In this document: in pieces, positions 17,683-27,126 of the stretch
Position numbering within the stretch: the first letter of the stretch is position 1
Layout of the letters: every line of letters starts with the position of its first letter
Source of the DNA: JBAZOO01 sp041648735
GTDB taxonomy: Bacteria; Verrucomicrobiota; Lentisphaeria; Oligosphaerales; CAITYL01
Direction: 5' to 3'
Length of the DNA: 64,000 nucleotides
Assembly: GCA_041648735.1 (NCBI GenBank)
Contig: JBAZOO010000007.1
Coordinates: 1 to 64,000 of the forward strand
Notes under the pieces: generated by a model
The model's input: the letters and a program-made list of their open reading frames with translations, nothing else
Database searches by the model: none
Told to the model about the DNA's origin: nothing
Translations under genes and position numbers: made by a program

Positions 17683-18923
17683 GGGGAGGCGAGGATCACC
17701 GCGGACTTCTTGCTGCCCATGCGGCCGGGGAAGTTGCGGTTGGTGGTGCTGATGACCGTCTCGCTGCCATGGGTGCGGCCGAAGGTGTCCTCCGGGCCGC
17801 CGAGGCAGGCGGCGCAGGATGGGGGGGCGGGGGGCAGGCAGCCGGCGTCCTTGAAGATCTGGGCCAGGGTCTTGCCGAAGAGGCGGACCTGGTCGAACTG
17901 GGCCGCGACTTCGGTGGTGGCGGGGACGATGAAGGTGTCAACTTTGACGGTGCGGCCGTGGAGCAGTTCGGCGGCGGCGACGAAGTCGGTGATCTTGCCG
18001 CCGGTGCAGGAGCCGATGTAGGCGCGGTCGATCTTGACGTCGCCGCAGCAGGCGGCCTTGCTGACGTTGTCGGGGGAATGCGGCAGGGCGACGACCGGCT
18101 CCATGGCGCTGGCCTGGTAGCGGTGGACGGCGCGGTACTCGGCGTCGGCGTCGCTGGCCAGGCAGTGGAACGGCTTGCCGGTGCGGGCGAGGACGTATTC
18201 GAGGGTGGTCCAGTCGGGGGCGATGATGCCGTTCTTGGCGCCGGCCTCGATGGCCATGTTGCAGATGGTCATCCGCTCTTCCATGCCGAGGCTGCGGATG
18301 GTGTCGCCGGTGAATTCCATGGCGCAGTAGGTGGCGCCTTCGACGCCGATGTCGCCGATGAAGCGGAGGATGAGGTCCTTGGCCATGACCCCCTTGGGCA
18401 GCGGGCCGCCGGCGACCTCGAACTTGAGGCTGGCCGGCACCTTGAGCAGGAGCTTGCCGGTGCCCATGACGAAGGCGGCGTCGGTGTTGCCGATGCCGGT
18501 GGCGAACTGGCCGAAGGCGCCGTGGGTGCAGGTGTGCGAGTCGGTGCCGAACATGACTTCGCCGGGGCGGCAATGCCCCTTCTGCGGGAGGGTGACGTGG
18601 CAGACGCCGGAGTAGCTGGCGGTGCCGGGGTCATAGAAGTGGGGCAGGGCCTGTTCCCGGGCGAAGGCGCGGCAGGTGTCGAGGTTGCGCAGGCACATCT
18701 CGTCTTTGGTGAAGATGTAATGGTCGGGGGTGAGCACGACCTTCTCGCGGTCGAAGACCTTGGCGTCCTTGCCGAACTCGCGCTTGAAGATGCCGATGGT
18801 GCCGGGGCCGCAGACGTCGTGGGTCATGAGGATGTCGGCCTGGACCCAGACGTTGTCGCCGGCGTGGACGCTGCGGAGGCCGGCGGCCTTGCCCAGGATT
18901 TTTTCGGTGATGGTCATGCCCAT
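17622..18923 (-). CDS. leuC: 3-isopropylmalate dehydratase large subunit
   Basis: LeuC with LeuD isomerises isopropylmalate in leucine synthesis; close relatives act on homoaconitate. The 433-residue protein has aconitase-family landmarks MFGTDSHTCTHGAFGQFA and the three iron-sulfur ligands, one in YIGSCTGGK and two in SCAACLGG. The first ATG is preceded by GGGAG. No leuD lies in the window, so the small subunit is encoded elsewhere, and the exact substrate is therefore less certain. It converges on the ERCC4 gene with a 61-base overlap. Confidence 0.9.
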   Translation of the reverse strand: MGMTITEKILGKAAGLRSVHAGDNVWVQADILMTHDVCGPGTIGIFKREFGKDAKVFDREKVVLTPDHYIFTKDEMCLRNLDTCRAFAREQALPHFYDPGTASYSGVCHVTLPQKGHCRPGEVMFGTDSHTCTHGAFGQFATGIGNTDAAFVMGTGKLLLKVPASLKFEVAGGPLPKGVMAKDLILRFIGDIGVEGATYCAMEFTGDTIRSLGMEERMTICNMAIEAGAKNGIIAPDWTTLEYVLARTGKPFHCLASDADAEYRAVHRYQASAMEPVVALPHSPDNVSKAACCGDVKIDRAYIGSCTGGKITDFVAAAELLHGRTVKVDTFIVPATTEVAAQFDQVRLFGKTLAQIFKDAGCLPPAPPSCAACLGGPEDTFGRTHGSETVISTTNRNFPGRMGSKKSAVILASPYTAAASALTGRVTDPREFL

Positions 18924-18981
18924 GGTGGTGGGGCTCCCGTGCGGGGGTGTGCGGGTGGGTGGTGGGGAAAGGGGGGAGGGG

Positions 18982-19761
18982 TCAGCGGTTGGGGATCGGC
19001 AGTTCCTTGACCGGCAGTTCCTCCGGGGTGATGAACCGTTCCAGGTCGAGCCCCGTGGTGGCGGTGGCGGTGGCGGCCGGGGGCGGTTCCGGGACGGGCC
19101 CGGTGGCGGCCGGGGCGGTCTTGCCCCGGTTGAGGATGAAGGCGGCGGCGGCCAGGGCGAGCAGGCCGGCCAGGACGATGCCGACCGCGATCATGGAAGG
19201 GCTGGGCTTGGTCATGGAGAATGGCTTCCGGTCCGGGGGCGGTGGCGCGGCGGGCGCCGGTTCCGCCGCCGCGGCCTGGAGCCGGAGCTGGTCGGCGGCG
19301 GGGAGGGCGGCGCGGTCGGGGCTGCCTTTGAGGAAATCAAGGTATTCTTGGAGCAGCGGTTCGGCGTCCAATCCGTATTCGCGGGCGAGTTGGCGCAGGT
19401 ACGACTTGCTGTAGACGGGCGGGGGGAAGGCGTCCAGTTGGCCGGCTTCCGCCTTGCCAATGAAATCCACGGGGACATGGATTTTCTGGCTGACTTGGGA
19501 GAGGGAGAGCTGGCGGCGTTCCCGGGCCTCGCGCAAGGTCTGGCCCAGGCTGGGGGGCGGGGCCCCGGCCAGCGGCGCGGCGGCGGGGCCGGTTGCCGCG
19601 GGCGTGACGCCACTGGCGGCCCTGAAGGGGGGGCTTTTCGGCGTCAGCGGATAGCGCCCGGCCGCCGTGGGGGCTGGGGCCCCGGCGGGTTGTGGCCTTG
19701 AGGCGGAATCCCCGGGCTCGGCCGCTGCCGGAGCGGGCTGGGATGTCATCTCGTCTGCCAT
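18982..19761 (-). CDS. RodZ-like protein: HTH plus one membrane segment
   Basis: The 259-residue protein begins with a Pro/Ala-rich cytoplasmic tail. It follows with an XRE-type HTH (SLGQTLREARERRQLSLSQV, residues ~70-120, with the YSKSYLRQLAREYGLD region typical of RodZ), a Pro-rich linker and one membrane helix (SMIAVGIVLAGLLALAAAAF). A short outer tail remains. RodZ links MreB to the wall-elongation machinery. The tail is short and the N-terminal extension is unusual, so other RodZ-like regulators are possible. AAGGAAGG precedes the ATG. Confidence 0.75.
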   Translation of the reverse strand: MADEMTSQPAPAAAEPGDSASRPQPAGAPAPTAAGRYPLTPKSPPFRAASGVTPAATGPAAAPLAGAPPPSLGQTLREARERRQLSLSQVSQKIHVPVDFIGKAEAGQLDAFPPPVYSKSYLRQLAREYGLDAEPLLQEYLDFLKGSPDRAALPAADQLRLQAAAAEPAPAAPPPPDRKPFSMTKPSPSMIAVGIVLAGLLALAAAAFILNRGKTAPAATGPVPEPPPAATATATTGLDLERFITPEELPVKELPIPNR

Positions 19762-19962
19762 GTTGCGCCTTCCTTAGCTTCGTCGCGGCGAGTGCCAAAG
19801 GCAAGTAACATAACCAGTCGGGAGGCGTAAGGCAAAGCCGGCGGCGCCCCCGTCGGCCCGGCCTTGCCGTCGGCCGGCGGGCGCGGGCGGCGAAGCGGGC
19901 TACAGTATGGACGGGGAAGGGCAACGTTGAAGTTGAACGCCCACCATGACGAGGTTGGACGT

Positions 19963-21669
19963 ATGGCCAAGCCGGAACATCTCGGATATGCGGCGGCGGC
20001 TCTGCTGCTGTCGTTGCTGCTGCATTTGCTGTTGGTGATGGGGCTGACGGTCTGGGCGCCGCCGGGGTGGCTGCGGGTTCTCCGGCCGGAATTCCCGCGG
20101 CCACCGGCCCGCGTCGCGGTGAAGCCATTGCGGGTGCGGATGTTCGAGGTGCGCGACGCCGTGTTCCGGCGGGAGCCGGCCGTCACCGTGCCGCCGCCGC
20201 CGGAGCAGGTCCTGAAGATGCTGGAGCAGCTTCGCCTGGTGGCGCCGCCACCGCCCAAGGCGGCGTTGGCCGGCCTGGGGGCGAACGTGGTCGCGCCCAA
20301 GTCGCCGGTTGCCGCCCCCGAAGCCCCGGCCCTGGCGCCACCCGTGAAAATCTTGGAGATCGCCGCCGCGACGCTGGGGCCGGAGCGGATCACGGAAGAC
20401 CGGCCGCGGACGCCGCTGATCCCCCGCCAGGAATTGCTCGGCCCCTTGGCGCCTGGCTTCACCGGCACCGGTGGCGGCATTGGCGGCGGCGGCGGCGACA
20501 CGGTCGGGCTGGCCATGCGCCTGGCCGGGCTGCCGCCAGCTCCGCTGCGGCCGGAGGATTTGGCCGCGCTCCGGGAGCGGCCGCCGGAACTGACGGGTGG
20601 CCCCGGCGGGCTGCTGCTGCCGTTGGGCGCGCCGCCGGAGCGGCTGGAAGGGTTTGTGACCGTCACCCTCCATGTCCGCCAGGAGCCGGACGGCAGTGGC
20701 TTCTTCCGGATCGACATCGCCCCCAATCCCGCCACGGCCCACCTCGGCACCGTCGCGAAGGATGTGCTCTTCCTCCTGGATTGCTCGGCCAGCATCGGGG
20801 CGGTCAAGCTGGGGCATTTCAAGGAGGGGCTCAGCCAGATCCTGCAACGGCTCGGGCCGGCGGACCGCTTCAACGTGGTCAGCTTCCGCGACCGCTCGCA
20901 GCCGCTCTTCCCGGAGTTGGCGCCGGTGACGCCGGCGGCGGTCGGGCGCGCCCTTGAGTTCGTCCGCCGCCAGCGTTCCATCGGCCTCACCGACGTTTAC
21001 CGGACGCTGGAGCCGTGGGTGAAAAGCGAGGCCGGCGCCGGCGGGCCGCGGCCATTGAACGTCTTCCTGATCAGCGATGGCAAGTCAACGGTGCGCAACA
21101 AGCTGGCCAACGACGAGCTGATCCGGCAGGTCGTCAAGCTGCGCCGCCCCCACGTCTCGGTCTACTCCTTCAGCGCCGGCAAGGGCGCCAACCTCTTCCT
21201 CATGGACTTGTTGGCCTACAGCAACCGTGGCATGAGCCTGTTTGTGGAGAAGGAGCCGCGCTTTGCCGCCGAGCTGGGGGAGTTTGTCCGCACCCATTCC
21301 GACATCATCGTCGCCGACCCGCGCTGGCAGGCCATTGGCGGGTTGGGCGCGGAAATGTTCCCCAAGCAACTGCCGCACCTCTACCGCGAGGAGGTGCTCT
21401 CCGTCTACGGGCGCTATGCGCCGGGGACCAGCGACGTCGCGCTCCAGGTCATTGGCCGCGACGCGGCGGGGCGCGCCCAGGAACTGGTCTGGCGCGGCGA
21501 CCTGCGGACGGCGGCGCCGGCCGGGCCGGAGCTGCCCAAGGTCTGGGCCTCCCAGAAAGTCTACCATCTGCTGGCGGAGCGGGTGCTGCACCCCGCGCGC
21601 GCGGCCGCCCTGGAGGCCGAGCTGCGCGAGCTGGCCAAGCGCTTTGGCCTGCCCATCCCCTATCTGTGA
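19963..21669 (+). CDS. Membrane-anchored von Willebrand factor A domain protein
   Basis: The 568-residue protein has an N-terminal membrane helix (AAAALLLSLLLHLLLVMGL), a long Pro/Ala-rich region and a VWA domain. The domain has the MIDAS motif DCSAS within VLFLLDCSASIGAVKLGHF, plus SFRDRSQPL and LISDGKSTV, and binds a divalent metal to mediate protein contacts. The ATG was chosen for GAGG eight bases upstream. It is divergent from the rodZ-like gene. The architecture suggests an envelope adhesion or complex-assembly protein; the partner is unknown. Confidence 0.8.
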   Translation: MAKPEHLGYAAAALLLSLLLHLLLVMGLTVWAPPGWLRVLRPEFPRPPARVAVKPLRVRMFEVRDAVFRREPAVTVPPPPEQVLKMLEQLRLVAPPPPKAALAGLGANVVAPKSPVAAPEAPALAPPVKILEIAAATLGPERITEDRPRTPLIPRQELLGPLAPGFTGTGGGIGGGGGDTVGLAMRLAGLPPAPLRPEDLAALRERPPELTGGPGGLLLPLGAPPERLEGFVTVTLHVRQEPDGSGFFRIDIAPNPATAHLGTVAKDVLFLLDCSASIGAVKLGHFKEGLSQILQRLGPADRFNVVSFRDRSQPLFPELAPVTPAAVGRALEFVRRQRSIGLTDVYRTLEPWVKSEAGAGGPRPLNVFLISDGKSTVRNKLANDELIRQVVKLRRPHVSVYSFSAGKGANLFLMDLLAYSNRGMSLFVEKEPRFAAELGEFVRTHSDIIVADPRWQAIGGLGAEMFPKQLPHLYREEVLSVYGRYAPGTSDVALQVIGRDAAGRAQELVWRGDLRTAAPAGPELPKVWASQKVYHLLAERVLHPARAAALEAELRELAKRFGLPIPYL

Positions 21670-21774
21670 CCGCGCCGCCGCGCCCACCGGGCCGGGACGC
21701 TGGCCTTCCGCCGCTGGCCGTCCATAGTATGTGGTTCCCCGCGCCGCCACCGTTGGTTGGAGCCTTCCCGCACC

Positions 21775-22797
21775 ATGACTCAGGATTCGCCCTTCGCCGC
21801 CGCCGCCGCCGCCTTCGCCGCCTGGGTGCGGGGACGCCGCTCGCTGCTGCTGCTGACCCATGAGCGGCCCGACGGCGACGCCTTCGGCGCCCTCGCCGGC
21901 CTCGCCCTGGTCCTGGAGGCGGCCGGCCACCGCTGCACCGCCTATCTCCGGGAGCGGCCCCAGCCCCGCTACGCCTTCCTCTCAACTCCGGCGAGCCTGC
22001 GCACCGCCGCGGACTCCGCAACGCTGGAGCCGGCCGGGTTCGACGGGATCATCGCCCTCGACTGCGCCCGCCTGGAACGGCTGGAGCTGCCGCCGGGGTG
22101 GACGCCGGCGCGGGCCGCGGCCCGGCCGCTGCTGAACCTCGACCATCATGCCGACAACCCGGCTTACGGCGGCGAGAACCTGGTCCTGCCGGCGACCGCC
22201 GCCTCCTGCCAAATCCTGTTCGAGCTGGTGGCGGCGCTCGGGCTGCCGCTGCCGGCCGCCGCCGCGGACTGGTTCCTGGCCGGCATTTTCATGGACACCG
22301 GCGCCTTCCGCTTCGCCAACACCACCCCGGAAGTGCTGCGCGTCACCGCCCGGCTGGTCGAGGCCGGGGGGGACTATGCCCGGGTCATGGACGGCCTCTT
22401 CTTCCATGAGCCGCTGAACCGGCGGCTGCTGGCGGCGGAGCTGCTCCAGGAGGCGTGCTTCCATTTCAACGGCCGGCTGCTGCTGGTGCTGCTCACGCCC
22501 GAGAAGCTGGCCGGCTTCGGGGTGACCGCGGCGGAGACGGAGGGGCTGATCGACACCCTGCGGGTGATTGACGGCGTCCAGGTCACCGCCATGCTCCAAG
22601 TCGAGCCGGGCGCGGTGCGCGTCTCCCTCCGGGCCCGCGATCCCTCCACGCCGGTGGACGAAGTGGCCCACGCCCTCGGCGGTGGCGGCCACCGCCTTGC
22701 CGCCGGCGCCAAGCTTTCCGGACGCACGGCTGAGGCGGCCGAGCTGGAGCTGCTCGCCGTCCTCCGCCCGCGCCTCGCCCCGGCCGTGGGCGATTGA
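21775..22797 (+). CDS. nrnA: DHH/DHHA1 phosphoesterase, NrnA-like
   Basis: NrnA degrades nano-RNA and hydrolyses pAp to AMP. The 340-residue protein has HERPDGDAFGA (metal ligands), LDCARL, the DHH motif in LLNLDHHADNPAYG, FMDTGAFRF, and the C-terminal DHHA1 glycine-rich site LGGGGHRLAAG. It precedes truB and ribF, the usual order after rbfA in many bacteria. The second of two in-frame ATGs was taken as start. Assignment to the subfamily is by length and neighbours. Confidence 0.88.
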   Translation: MTQDSPFAAAAAAFAAWVRGRRSLLLLTHERPDGDAFGALAGLALVLEAAGHRCTAYLRERPQPRYAFLSTPASLRTAADSATLEPAGFDGIIALDCARLERLELPPGWTPARAAARPLLNLDHHADNPAYGGENLVLPATAASCQILFELVAALGLPLPAAAADWFLAGIFMDTGAFRFANTTPEVLRVTARLVEAGGDYARVMDGLFFHEPLNRRLLAAELLQEACFHFNGRLLLVLLTPEKLAGFGVTAAETEGLIDTLRVIDGVQVTAMLQVEPGAVRVSLRARDPSTPVDEVAHALGGGGHRLAAGAKLSGRTAEAAELELLAVLRPRLAPAVGD

Positions 22798-22821
22798 ACC
22801 TGCAAAAACGCTGGAAATCCC

Positions 22822-23547
22822 ATGATCGATCCCAAGGAACTGGTGGAAAGTGGCCTGCTGCTGGTGGACAAGCCGGCGGAATGGACCAGCCACGACGTGG
22901 TCAACTTTGTCCGCCGCCGCTTCGGCATTGCCAAGGTCGGGCACTGCGGCACCCTCGACCCTGCCGCCACCGGGCTGCTGATCCTCGTCCTCGGCAAGGC
23001 CACCAAGCTGGCCGACCGCTTCAGCGGCCAGGACAAGCTCTACGCCGGCACCATGCGCCTGGGGGTCGAGACCGATTCCCAGGATGCCGACGGCAAAGTC
23101 ACCGCCACCCATGACGTTGCCGGCATCGGCGAAGGGCAGGTCCGGGCCGCCGCCGCCGGCTTCGTCGGCGAGATCATGCAGGTGCCGCCGATGGTCTCCG
23201 CGATCAAGCTGAACGGCCGGCCGCTCTACAAGCTCGCCCGCAAGGGGCAGGTGGTCGAGCGCGAGCCGCGCCCGGTGACCATCCACTCCTTCGAGATCGG
23301 GGCGGTGGCGCTGCCGGACGTGACTTTCACGGTCGCCTGCTCCAAGGGCACCTATGTGCGCACCCTCTGCGCCGACCTCGGCGCCAAGCTCGGCTGCGGC
23401 GCGCACCTGCTCTGCCTGCGCCGCCTGCGCAGCGGCGAGTTCGACGTCAAGGACGCCGTGACCCTTGACACCATCAAGACGTGGGATCGTGCCACCCTCC
23501 TGGCCAAGATGACGCCGCTCCTGGCCCTGGCCGGCCGGCTGCGCTGA
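22822..23547 (+). CDS. truB: tRNA pseudouridine-55 synthase
   Basis: TruB converts U55 of the tRNA T-loop to pseudouridine. The 241-residue protein has the catalytic Asp in GHCGTLDPAATGLL, preceded by LLVDKPAEWTSHDVV, and later the RNA-binding VACSKGTYVRTLCADLG. It lacks the longer C-terminal PUA domain of larger homologues. It starts 24 bases after nrnA. Confidence 0.95.
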   Translation: MIDPKELVESGLLLVDKPAEWTSHDVVNFVRRRFGIAKVGHCGTLDPAATGLLILVLGKATKLADRFSGQDKLYAGTMRLGVETDSQDADGKVTATHDVAGIGEGQVRAAAAGFVGEIMQVPPMVSAIKLNGRPLYKLARKGQVVEREPRPVTIHSFEIGAVALPDVTFTVACSKGTYVRTLCADLGAKLGCGAHLLCLRRLRSGEFDVKDAVTLDTIKTWDRATLLAKMTPLLALAGRLR

Positions 23548-23616
23548 ACGGCGGGCGGGTGGCGGCGGCCGGCGCGGGTTGGCGTTTCCTTTCAGGCGTG
23601 CCACATTGTCTTCCCC

Positions 23617-24630
23617 ATGAACTACGTGCGCAGTTTGCAGGAATTGCCGTGGCCGGCCGGGACGGGGCTGGCGGTGGCGGTCGGCGTCTTTGACGGCGTC
23701 CACCGCGGGCACCAGCGCATCCTGCACCGGCTGCGGCGGCTGGCGGCGGCGACGGGCGCCCGGGCCGTGGCCGTCACCTTCGAGCCGCATCCCCGGGCCG
23801 TGCTGAATCCGCACAACCCGCCCCAGTTGCTGACTCCGCTGCCGCTGAAGGCCCGGCTGCTGCTGGCGGCCGGCGCCGAGGCGGTGGTGGTGCTGCCGTT
23901 TTCCCACGAGCTGGCATTCCTGAAGCCGGCCGAGTTCCTGCAAAGCTGCCTGCTGGGGACGCCCTTCCGCCTGGAGGCCGTCTGTGTCGGTGCCGGCTGG
24001 CGCTTCGGCCACCTGGGCGCCGGCGACACGCGGCTGCTCCGCCATTTCGGCCGCGAGCACGGCTTCGCCGTCGCCGCCGTGCGCGAACTCCATTTCCACA
24101 ACGGCATGGTCAGCAGCACCCGCATCCGCAAGAGCTTGCGCGAAGGGCGGCTGCGCTTCGCCGCCCGGCTGCTGGGGCGCCCCTATGCCATCGAGGGCGA
24201 GGTGGTGCATGGCCGGGGTGCCGGCGGGCCGCAGCTCGACTGCCACACGGCGAACGTGGACTGCAACGGCCAATTGCTGCCGCCGCACGGCGTCTATGCC
24301 GCCCGGGCGGTGATCGAGCCGGACGCCAGCCCCGCCGCCGGGGCCGGCCCGCGCCACCAGCCGGCCATCGCCTACATTGGCACCGCCCGCACCCTGGCGG
24401 CCGCGGCGGAACCGCCCCGGACGGTGCTGGAATGCCATCTGTTCGACTATGACGGCACGCTCTACGGCCGGCGGCTGGCGGTGGAGCTGCTGGAGTTCGT
24501 CCGTCCCGACCAGGTGTTCCCGACGGTGGCGACGCTGCGCGGGCAGATTGCCAGCGACCTGCTGCGCGTGCGGGAAATCACCCATGCCTGGCACGCCATG
24601 AATAAACCGGACGTGCCCCGCGTTGTCTAA
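23617..24630 (+). CDS. ribF: Bifunctional riboflavin kinase / FAD synthetase
   Basis: RibF makes FMN from riboflavin and then FAD. The N-terminal nucleotidyltransferase shows GVFDGVHRGHQRIL and TFEPHPRAVLNP, then SSTRIRKSLREG. The C-terminal kinase begins around LLGRPYAIEGEVVHGRG and ends with LECHLFDYDGTLYGRRLAV. The 337-residue length is standard. It follows truB, as in many genomes. Confidence 0.95.
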   Translation: MNYVRSLQELPWPAGTGLAVAVGVFDGVHRGHQRILHRLRRLAAATGARAVAVTFEPHPRAVLNPHNPPQLLTPLPLKARLLLAAGAEAVVVLPFSHELAFLKPAEFLQSCLLGTPFRLEAVCVGAGWRFGHLGAGDTRLLRHFGREHGFAVAAVRELHFHNGMVSSTRIRKSLREGRLRFAARLLGRPYAIEGEVVHGRGAGGPQLDCHTANVDCNGQLLPPHGVYAARAVIEPDASPAAGAGPRHQPAIAYIGTARTLAAAAEPPRTVLECHLFDYDGTLYGRRLAVELLEFVRPDQVFPTVATLRGQIASDLLRVREITHAWHAMNKPDVPRVV

Positions 24631-24680
24631 TTAGGTGGAGGGAGAGAAGGCGGGATGCAGGCCCGCCAAGGAGTGAAGCC

Positions 24681-25178
24681 ATGAAAAAGATCACCTACAT
24701 CCTTTCCGGGTTGGCCCTTGTGGCCGTGCTGGCGGCCAGCGGCGCGGCGCGGGCGGGCTCGGCCATCAGCATTGGCATCGGCTACAGCAGCGGCGGCCAT
24801 TGGAGCGGCGCCGTGGGCTTTGGCTACAGCAACGTTGGTTACGGCGGCCATTACGGCGGCCATTACGGTGGGCGCTACGGTGGGCGCTACTACCGGCCCG
24901 GCCCCGGCCACGGGTACAGGCAGCATGGGTTCGGCGGCCCGGTGGTGGTGATGCCGCCGCCGCCGATGGTGGTTTATCCGTCGCCGATGGTTTGTCCGCC
25001 GCCGGTGGTCGTTTGTCCGCCGATGAATTACCCGCCGCCGCCGGTGGTTTACTCGCCGCCCGTGGTCGTGCGGCCCGCGCCGGTGGTGGTTTATCCCGCG
25101 GCCTGCCCCGCCTACTATTATGGCGGTGGGGTGACCGTGATCCAGCCCGCCAGCGGCTATCACCGCTACGGCTGGTGA
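24681..25178 (+). CDS. Secreted Gly/Tyr/Pro-rich repeat protein
   Basis: A signal peptide (MKKITYILSGLALVAVLAAS, cleavage near GAARAGS) is followed by a glycine/tyrosine segment with GGHYGGHYGGRYGGRY and a segment of repeated PPP-MVV/VVVxPPP units ending in a short aromatic tail. No enzymatic motif is present. Such composition suggests a surface or envelope structural protein. It is monocistronic, with AGGAG before the ATG. No family is recognised. Confidence 0.7.
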   Translation: MKKITYILSGLALVAVLAASGAARAGSAISIGIGYSSGGHWSGAVGFGYSNVGYGGHYGGHYGGRYGGRYYRPGPGHGYRQHGFGGPVVVMPPPPMVVYPSPMVCPPPVVVCPPMNYPPPPVVYSPPVVVRPAPVVVYPAACPAYYYGGGVTVIQPASGYHRYGW

Positions 25179-25384
25179 AGCCCGGACGGTGACGGCGGTG
25201 GCCAGGCCGCCCTGCCGGCCGCTCGCCGTGCGGTTGGTGGCCGTGGACGAACGGGCAGAGGTGGCGGAATTGGCCCGGAGCCAGCGGTGGCCGCCGCCGC
25301 GGGCAGCCGGGCCGGCTATATTTTCCCCCTCCCGTTGCGCGGACATCCAGCCGTGCCCCGTCCATCCTTCGGAGACTCCGTTCC

Positions 25385-26620
25385 ATGGCCACCGTCCATC
25401 CCTTCAAAGCCGTGTTCCCCTTCCCGCCGGTCGCCCCCCAAGTGGCGGCGCCACCCTATGACGTGGTCAGCGGCGAGGAGGCCGCGGCCCAGGCCAAGGG
25501 CAAGCCGCTCCACTTCTTCCACGTCTCCCGTTCCGAGATCGACCTGCCGGCCGGCACCGACCCCTACAGTCCGGCGGTCTATGCCCAGGCGAAGGCGAAC
25601 TATGAGCGGCTCCGCCGCGAGGCGCCGCTGTTCCAGGAGACGGAGCCGGTCTTCTATGTCTACTCCCTGGTGATGAACGGCCGCCGGCAGACCGGGCTGG
25701 CCGCCGCCGCCAGTGTTGACGACTATGAGGGCGGGATCATCAAGAAACACGAGAAGACCCGCAAGGACAAGGAGGACGACCGCACCCGGCACATCCTGGC
25801 CCTGGACTCCCAGACCGGCCCCGTCTTCCTCACCTGCAAGCCGGAAGCCCGCCTGGCCGCGTTGTCCGCCCGGGTGATGCAGGCCCCGCCCTTCCTCGAC
25901 TTCACCGCCGACGACGGCGTCCGCCACAGCGTCTGGCGCGTTGCCGCCGCCGCCGACATTGCCGCCATCCGCGCCATCTTCGCGGCCATGCCGGCCCTCT
26001 ACATCGCCGACGGCCACCACCGGGCGGCCAGCGCCGACCGCACCCGGGAACAGCGGCGCCAGGCCAATCCGCGGCACACCGGCCAGGAGGAGTACAACCG
26101 CTTCCTTGCCGTGATCTTCCCCGCCGACCAACTGGCGATCCTCCCCTACAACCGGCTGGTGCTCGACCTCAACGGCCTCACCCCCGCCGAATTCCTCAAG
26201 CGCTGCGAAGCCCATTTCCGGATCACGCCGACGGACGCGCCGGCGCCGGCCCAGCCCGGCACCGTCCATCTCTTCCTCGGCGGCCGCTGGCTCGCCCTGG
26301 CCTGCGCTGCCGACACCGCCGGCCTCTCCGCCATTGACCGGCTGGACGTGAGCCTGCTCCAGAACCTCGTGCTCGGGCCGGTGCTCGGCATCGCCGACCC
26401 GCGCACCAGCAAGCGCATCGAGTTCGTCGGCGGCATCCGCGGCACCCGCTGCCTGGAGGAGAAGGTCTGCGCCGGCGAGGCCGCCGTTGCCTTCTCCATG
26501 TATCCGACGACGGTGCAGCAGCTTATGGACATTGCGGACGAGGGCGGCATCATGCCCCCCAAGTCCACCTGGTTCGAACCCAAGCTGCGCGACGCCTTGC
26601 TGATCCACGACCTGGACTGA
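25385..26620 (+). CDS. DUF1015 family protein
   Basis: The 411-residue protein starts with PFKAVFPFPPVAPQVAAPPY and the family core AAPPYDVVS, later GGIIKKHEKTRKDKEDDR and YIADGHHRAASA, all hallmark DUF1015 strings. Members are cytosolic enzymes of uncertain reaction; a serine-kinase-type or racemase-linked role has been proposed for relatives. It has no operon partner here; a strong hairpin (26654-26685) follows it. Confidence 0.88.
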   Translation: MATVHPFKAVFPFPPVAPQVAAPPYDVVSGEEAAAQAKGKPLHFFHVSRSEIDLPAGTDPYSPAVYAQAKANYERLRREAPLFQETEPVFYVYSLVMNGRRQTGLAAAASVDDYEGGIIKKHEKTRKDKEDDRTRHILALDSQTGPVFLTCKPEARLAALSARVMQAPPFLDFTADDGVRHSVWRVAAAADIAAIRAIFAAMPALYIADGHHRAASADRTREQRRQANPRHTGQEEYNRFLAVIFPADQLAILPYNRLVLDLNGLTPAEFLKRCEAHFRITPTDAPAPAQPGTVHLFLGGRWLALACAADTAGLSAIDRLDVSLLQNLVLGPVLGIADPRTSKRIEFVGGIRGTRCLEEKVCAGEAAVAFSMYPTTVQQLMDIADEGGIMPPKSTWFEPKLRDALLIHDLD

Positions 26621-27126
26621 CGTGACGGCCGCGGGCCGGAACTGGGAACTGGCGGCCGGGCACCAGGGCATGTCAGTGCCCGGCCGTGTCCCTCCCCAGC
26701 TCCACCGCCGTAGCCATTGCCAACGTCGCCGCCGATTCCGGTATGGACGGCGGGCCGCGGAGGGCGGAGAATGGATCCCCCGGCGGCCGCACGTCAGCCA
26801 TGAATAGATCCTTGGTGACAGCCTATTAATTAATGGCCAATGAAGCTGGTGGCGTCAACCATGGGCGGCGGGGGGAAATGCCGTAACACCTTCCACGCAA
26901 GCCAAGATTTTTTCCCGCACCCCGCGGCTTGCGTCCTCCCTTCCTGCCGGCTATAGTGCTTTCATTGCCCCCAGGCGCGGCCGAAACGGCCTGGCGACAG
27001 CCTGCTGAACAAGATGCCGCGGAATTGTCTGCCCCTCCGGGTCACCGCCCCCGGCATCCGGTTCAACCGGCAAATGCTGAAAAACCATGACCGCCAAATT
27101 TGGCAACCAAGAAGGAGGGAGCATCA
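26621..27126. other. 506-base non-coding gap
   Basis: No gene is supported. It contains a 10-bp perfect GC hairpin without T-run (26654-26685, GGCCGGGCAC...GTGCCCGGCC), an AT-rich patch with TTAATTAA near 26825, a 9-bp inverted repeat over a promoter (26895-26934), and a ~160-base leader with a CCAGGC...GCCTGG hairpin before the next gene. Confidence 0.6.
26929..26957 (+). promoter_or_regulatory. Promoter of the 119-residue protein gene, within an inverted repeat
   Basis: TTGCGT, 17-base spacer, TATAGT. The -35 hexamer is the right end of a perfect 9-bp inverted repeat (ACGCAAGCC at 26895-26903 and GGCTTGCGT at 26926-26934), which may be an operator. Confidence 0.65.

Noticed and set aside
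21982..24594. 870-codon minus-strand ORF opposite nrnA, truB and ribF
   Set aside because: It is antisense to three recognised enzymes and has no coherent domain.
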